Below the pieces are notes generated by a model. It ran no database searches. It was not told the origin of the DNA and saw only the letters and a list, made by a program, of their open reading frames with translations. Of a stretch of DNA of 8,323 nt, positions 5,124 to 8,323 are shown one piece after another. Source of the stretch: Clostridiales bacterium (GTDB lineage: Bacteria > Bacillota > Clostridia > Oscillospirales > Oscillospiraceae); assembly GCA_021203685.1 (NCBI GenBank), contig JAJQAS010000014.1:1-8323 (forward strand), given 5' to 3'. The first letter of the stretch is position 1. Every line of letters begins with the position of its first letter. Made by a program: the position numbers and the translations under genes.

Positions 5124-5173
5124 CCTGCCCACGGTGTTGGGCCGCTGCCAGCCAAAGAAAGATGTGTTTCCTT

Positions 5174-5821
5174 ATGCCAAGTCAAAGAGCCGAAGCTGTC
5201 GCCGCGCAAAGAGAACCCGTCCTCAGCATCTCCAATCCCAGGTTCTACAAACTTACCAAGCGGCTCCTGGACGTGTCGCTCAGTGCGCTGGGGCTTGTGC
5301 TGTTCGCCCTGCCCATGCTCCTTGTGGCGGCGGTCATCTACATCGACGACCCCCACGGCAGCCCCATTTTCAGGCAGGTCAGGCTGGGTGAGGGCCAGCA
5401 GCCCTTTGTCATGTACAAATTCCGGTCCATGCGGTGCGACGCGGAGAAGGACGGCCCCCGGTGGGCGGTCAAAAACGACAGTCGCCGCACCAGGGTGGGC
5501 CGCCTGATCCGGCGGGTGCGCATCGACGAGCTGCCCCAGCTCGTCAACGTCCTTCTGGGGCAGATGAGCTTCGTGGGGCCGCGCCCGGAACGCCCGGAGT
5601 TTTACGACCTCTTCGACCATTCCGTCCCCGGCTTCCGGCTGCGGACCGCCGTCCTGCCGGGCATCACAGGGCTGGCCCAGCTGAACGGCGGATATGACCT
5701 TTCCCCCCAGGAAAAGCTCGTCTACGATATGGAATACATCAGAAACCGTTCTCTGGGCCTGGACCTGCGCTGCCTGTTCAAAACGGCGGGCATCCTCCTC
5801 TCCCGCCAGGGAGCCAGGTGA
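5174..5821 (+). CDS. Undecaprenyl-phosphate sugar phosphotransferase (monotopic PGT, Bac_transf family)
   Basis: This enzyme starts a surface glycan by moving a sugar phosphate from a UDP-sugar to undecaprenyl phosphate at the inner membrane face. From the chosen start it has 215 residues, the size of short PglC/EpsL-type members. KRLLDVSLSALGL (29-41) opens the single membrane-inserted helix (to about 57). Then come FRQVRLGEG (66-74), YKFRSM (81-86), the catalytic Asp-Glu pair at 118-119 in RIDELPQLVNVLLGQMSFVG, the PRPERP loop (136-141) and PGITGLAQLNG (162-172). All core motifs are intact. The start is uncertain: ATG 5162 is also in frame, and neither has more than a weak AGAAAG site. It heads the operon; the next gene follows directly. 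Confidence 0.9.
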   Translation: MPSQRAEAVAAQREPVLSISNPRFYKLTKRLLDVSLSALGLVLFALPMLLVAAVIYIDDPHGSPIFRQVRLGEGQQPFVMYKFRSMRCDAEKDGPRWAVKNDSRRTRVGRLIRRVRIDELPQLVNVLLGQMSFVGPRPERPEFYDLFDHSVPGFRLRTAVLPGITGLAQLNGGYDLSPQEKLVYDMEYIRNRSLGLDLRCLFKTAGILLSRQGAR

Positions 5822-5856
5822 CAGCGTCAACGATTTGTCGCGGAGTAAATGTCTTT

Positions 5857-6588
5857 ATGAAACACGTCAGAAAATTCAACCGGGTCGATCTGGGAAAGAT
5901 CGCCCTTGCCTGCCTGAAACGGTGGAAGCAGGTGATACTGGTGACGGCGCTGTGCGCAGGCGGCGCGCTGCTGTTCACCGTGCTGTGCATCCCGCCCACC
6001 TATGCCTCCACCGTCCAGATCTACGTGAACAACTCGGACATCACGGAGTCCAGCACCAGCGTCTCCACCTCCGACCTGAACGCCTCCGGGCAGTTTGCCT
6101 TTGATGGGCGCACCTACGCCATTTCCTACGGGGCGTTGTCCCGGCTGCTGTCCCGCACAGACCGGGGCACCGACGCGCTGGCCTATCTGATGAGCGTTCT
6201 CCCCGCCGCCCGGCGGCAGGACACCATCGGCCCCTACTGGGTCATTCGGACAGACCACCGGTTCCACCCCCACTACCGGCGCAAAATCTACCGCTATGGC
6301 AGCTCCTTCTGCGCGGATGTGCCCTACGGGTACCTGAACCTCTACGCCAACGCGGCGCTGACCCTGTCCGACCGGGTCCACGCCTGCGCCGTGACGCTGG
6401 CCTTCGGCAACAGCGCCATGCTGTTTGCAAAAACAGACCGGGCCAGGCTGCTGGCGCGCGTGGGGGCTGAGGGCATTACGGAGCATCCGGTGCGGCTGGA
6501 CAGGAACCGGCTGGAGCGGGAGAAAGCCGCGCTGGTGGCCTGGCTGGCCGAGACGCTGGGCAGTGCCGGCCGCCCCACGCAGGAATAG
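5857..6588 (+). CDS. Chimera: Wzz-type N terminus joined to C-terminal part of a polysaccharide pyruvyl transferase
   Basis: Residues 1-75 resemble the start of Firmicute chain-length (Wzz/CapA-like) proteins: a basic cytoplasmic end (KHVRKFNRVDLGK, KRWK), a transmembrane helix at about 24-44, then YASTVQIYVNN (49-59) and a Ser/Thr-rich piece ending SDLNAS. From about residue 78 the sequence changes to the C-terminal half of a polysaccharide pyruvyl transferase: YWVIRTDHRFHP (127-138), DVPYGYLNLY (154-163) and the hallmark LTLSDRVHACAVTLAFGNSAMLF (169-191). The remaining Wzz domain with its second membrane helix, and the N-terminal half of the transferase, are missing. The frame is open across the join. 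An alternative start is GTG 5818, which overlaps the previous stop; ATG 5857 has GGAG at 5842-5845. I infer an in-frame deletion product, probably inactive as either enzyme. Confidence 0.72.
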   Translation: MKHVRKFNRVDLGKIALACLKRWKQVILVTALCAGGALLFTVLCIPPTYASTVQIYVNNSDITESSTSVSTSDLNASGQFAFDGRTYAISYGALSRLLSRTDRGTDALAYLMSVLPAARRQDTIGPYWVIRTDHRFHPHYRRKIYRYGSSFCADVPYGYLNLYANAALTLSDRVHACAVTLAFGNSAMLFAKTDRARLLARVGAEGITEHPVRLDRNRLEREKAALVAWLAETLGSAGRPTQE

Positions 6589-6595
6589 GACGCCT

Positions 6596-7720
6596 ATGAA
6601 CATTATGATCAACTGCGGCCGCGTGGAGCCGTATTTCACCAAACGATATAAGCTGCTGAAACAGATGCAGCGGGGCGGGCACACCCTTTTCCTGGTGGGC
6701 TACGAGTCCGGCTTCGAGGAACGGATCGCCGGGGAGGGGATGCGCTTCCTCCGCACCCCCTTCTCCCGGGCGGGGATGAACCCCCTGGCGGATCTGAAGC
6801 TGCTGAAGACTTACTACCGGGCCATCCGGGAGAATCAAATCTCGCTGGTCCACAGCTACACCGCCAAGCCCAACATCTACGGCAGCATCGCGGCCCGGCT
6901 GGCGGGGGTCCGGCAGATTTATCCCGTGGTCAACGGGCTGGGCTACGCCTACACCGGCAGCGGCCTGAAAGCCAACTGCGTCCGCGCCGTCACGGACCTG
7001 CTGTACCGGGTCGCCTTCGGCTGCGCCACCAGGGTCTTTTTCCAGAACCGGGACGACGCGGAGGAGATGATTGGCCGGGGGACGGTTCGGCGGGAAAAAT
7101 GCGTCGTCATCTCCGGCTCCGGCATCGACCTGGAGGCGTACCCCCGCAAACCCCTGCAAAACCACCATGTATTCCTGATGGCCACCCGGCTGCTGGTCAC
7201 AAAGGGCACCCGCACCTACCTGGAGGCCGCCCGTCTGGTCAAAAAAAGCCACCCCGAGGCGGTGTTTCAGCTGGCGGGAGGTCTGGACCCCAACCCCGAC
7301 GGCGTCACCCGGGAGGAGCTGGAGAGCTACGTCGCCTCCGGCGCGGTGGAGTACCTGGGCGTGGTCTCCGATATGCCCGCCGCGCTGGAAAGCTGCTCGG
7401 TGTTCGTCCTGCCCTCCTACTACCGGGAGGGCGTCCCTCATGCGGTGCTGGAGGCCATGGCCACTGGCCGCGCCGTCCTCACCACCGACGCCATCGGCTG
7501 CCGGGAGACCGTCAACGGCAAAAACGGCTTCTTAGTCCCTCCGAAGGACGCCGCCGCCCTGGCGGAGAAAATGGTCTGGTGCCTGGAGCACCCGGAACAG
7601 GTGGAGGCCATGGGGGAGGAGAGCTACCGCTACGCAAGGGAGCGGTTCGACGTGGACATCGTCAACCGGGTCATGCTGGAGGAGATGGGGCTTGCGCCGG
7701 TGGAGGCACAGCATGGGTAA
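6596..7720 (+). CDS. GT4-family glycosyltransferase (PglA-like)
   Basis: The 374-residue protein has the length of a complete GT-B, GT4 retaining enzyme. The start lies 7 nt after the chimera stop with a TAGGA site. The N-terminal acceptor domain has the HSYTAKPNIYGSIAARLAGV segment (86-105) and VNGLGYAYTG (112-121), seen in GTs that extend undecaprenyl-diphosphate sugars, such as PglA-type N-acetylgalactosaminyl transferases. The donor domain has the RLLVTKGTRTYLEAA region (198-212) and the EX7E motif, Glu278 and Glu286 in EGVPHAVLEAMA. It should act at the cytoplasmic membrane face, adding one of the first sugars to the lipid-linked product of the upstream phosphotransferase. The exact sugar and linkage cannot be read from sequence. 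The C-terminal end overlaps the next gene by 8 bp. Confidence 0.9.
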   Translation: MNIMINCGRVEPYFTKRYKLLKQMQRGGHTLFLVGYESGFEERIAGEGMRFLRTPFSRAGMNPLADLKLLKTYYRAIRENQISLVHSYTAKPNIYGSIAARLAGVRQIYPVVNGLGYAYTGSGLKANCVRAVTDLLYRVAFGCATRVFFQNRDDAEEMIGRGTVRREKCVVISGSGIDLEAYPRKPLQNHHVFLMATRLLVTKGTRTYLEAARLVKKSHPEAVFQLAGGLDPNPDGVTREELESYVASGAVEYLGVVSDMPAALESCSVFVLPSYYREGVPHAVLEAMATGRAVLTTDAIGCRETVNGKNGFLVPPKDAAALAEKMVWCLEHPEQVEAMGEESYRYARERFDVDIVNRVMLEEMGLAPVEAQHG

Positions 7721-8323
7721 GATTTTCTTTGTCTCCGGCTCTCTGATCCGGGGCGGGGCCCAGCGGGTGCTGACGCTGCTGGCCAACGCATACGCCCAAA
7801 GGGGCTGGGAAGTACACATCGTCCTGCTGCTCCGGGGCGAACCGGGCTACCCGCTGGAGGATTCCATTCAGCTCCACGACCTGACCCAAAAGGGGTCTTA
7901 CTATAAAAATGTGTTCCGCTGGGTGGCGGCGCTCCGCGCCCTGCTCCGGCAGGAGCGACCGGACGCGGTGGTGTCCTTCGCCGGACGGGTCAACCTGATC
8001 ACCCTGCTGGCTGCGGCGGGGACGGGGATACCTGTGCTGGTCTCCGAGCGCAACGACCCCGCCCACGACCGGCGCAGCGGCCTGGAACGACGGCTGTGCA
8101 AACTTTTTTACGGCAGAGCTGACTGTGTGGTGTTCCAGACGGAATACCAGAGGCGTTACTACGGGAAGCGGTGTGGACACAACGCCTGTGTCATCGGCAA
8201 CCCCATCTCCGCGCCGGTTTACCGGGGGGAGCACCCCAGCGGGGACATTCTCTCCGTGGGCAAACTGATGGCCCAGAAAAACCACCCCATGCTGATCCGG
8301 GCCTTTGCCGCAATCGCGGCGCG
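7713..8323 (+). CDS. GT4-family glycosyltransferase, truncated by the window edge
   Basis: The ATG at 7713 overlaps the preceding stop by 8 bp and has GGAGG (7702-7706) 6 nt upstream. About 203 residues are visible with no stop. The N-terminal acceptor domain shows the glycine-rich GGAQRVLTLLANAYAQRGWE segment (14-33), SFAGRVNLITLLAA, VSERNDPAH and QTEYQRRYY. The first strand of the donor domain appears as ILSVGKLMAQKNHPMLIRAF. The pattern resembles PglH/PglJ-type transferases that extend lipid-linked oligosaccharides. The EX7E motif would lie beyond the window. Tight coupling to the previous transferase suggests consecutive steps on the same glycan. Confidence 0.88.
   Translation, partial: MGKIFFVSGSLIRGGAQRVLTLLANAYAQRGWEVHIVLLLRGEPGYPLEDSIQLHDLTQKGSYYKNVFRWVAALRALLRQERPDAVVSFAGRVNLITLLAAAGTGIPVLVSERNDPAHDRRSGLERRLCKLFYGRADCVVFQTEYQRRYYGKRCGHNACVIGNPISAPVYRGEHPSGDILSVGKLMAQKNHPMLIRAFAAIAA

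Larger units (their letters stand above)
4740..5173. other. Gene-free region upstream of the polysaccharide operon
   Basis: I find no convincing gene. The stretch 4790-4925 is clearly more AT-rich than its surroundings. It holds a small hairpin (4766-4783), an 8-bp inverted repeat (4797-4804 with 4855-4862), a plausible plus-strand promoter at 4891-4919 and a long leader hairpin at 5050-5123. Open frames in 4864-5391 lack a ribosome site or family match. The base-composition change marks the edge of the polysaccharide locus. Confidence 0.6.

Noticed and set aside
5021..5173. An upstream start for the phosphotransferase giving 266 residues
   Set aside because: The extra 51 residues are low-complexity, lie across the leader hairpin, have no ribosome site and exceed the family's usual N terminus.
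4864..5391. 175-codon plus-strand frame upstream of the phosphotransferase
   Set aside because: It overlaps the phosphotransferase in another frame, lacks a ribosome site and has no recognisable domain.
1..8323. CRISPR arrays, tRNA or rRNA genes, insertion sequences
   Set aside because: No regularly spaced repeats, RNA gene signatures or transposase motifs were seen on either strand.

Overview
The window looks like chromosome from a GC-rich Firmicute of the class Clostridia, probably Oscillospiraceae-like. The evidence is strong AGGAGG ribosome binding sites, Gram-positive type lipoprotein signals, sigma-A promoters with 17-18 bp spacers, heavy G/C use at third codon positions, and a YerB-like DUF3048 lipoprotein. 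The genus is an inference. There is no rRNA, tRNA, CRISPR array or transposase.

Left part (1-1930): a 50-residue lipoprotein gene on the minus strand, with its own terminator, is divergent from a DUF3048/YerB-like lipoprotein gene on the plus strand. The 440-bp gap between them holds a clear promoter facing right. A 12-bp inverted repeat brackets that promoter, and a short heptamer repeat lies inside the bracket.

Middle part (1932-3580): a tightly coupled plus-strand operon encodes a low-molecular-weight protein tyrosine phosphatase, a small alpha/beta hydrolase-fold protein and a PNPOx-like flavin split-barrel protein. Both junctions are 4-bp ATGA overlaps, and the operon has its own promoter and ends in a hairpin shared with the next, convergent gene. 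That gene is an Rrf2-family regulator (minus strand, TTG start, three cysteines suited to an Fe-S cluster). Upstream of it lies an unrecognised 132-residue protein on the same strand. This gene has an unusual leader: a consensus promoter inside a dyad, then two tandem hairpins each followed by a T-run on the minus strand, then the gene.

Right part (about 4740-8323): after a gene-free, locally AT-rich stretch with one plausible promoter and a long leader hairpin, a plus-strand surface polysaccharide operon begins. It encodes a phosphoglycosyl transferase that would start a glycan on undecaprenyl phosphate, an unusual 243-residue chimera, and two GT4 glycosyltransferases, the second cut by the window edge. 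The chimera joins the N-terminal part of a Wzz-type chain-length protein to the C-terminal part of a polysaccharide pyruvyl transferase. It suggests that an internal deletion removed the rest of wzz, any kinase gene that followed, and the start of the pyruvyl transferase. This is the most unusual observation in the window.
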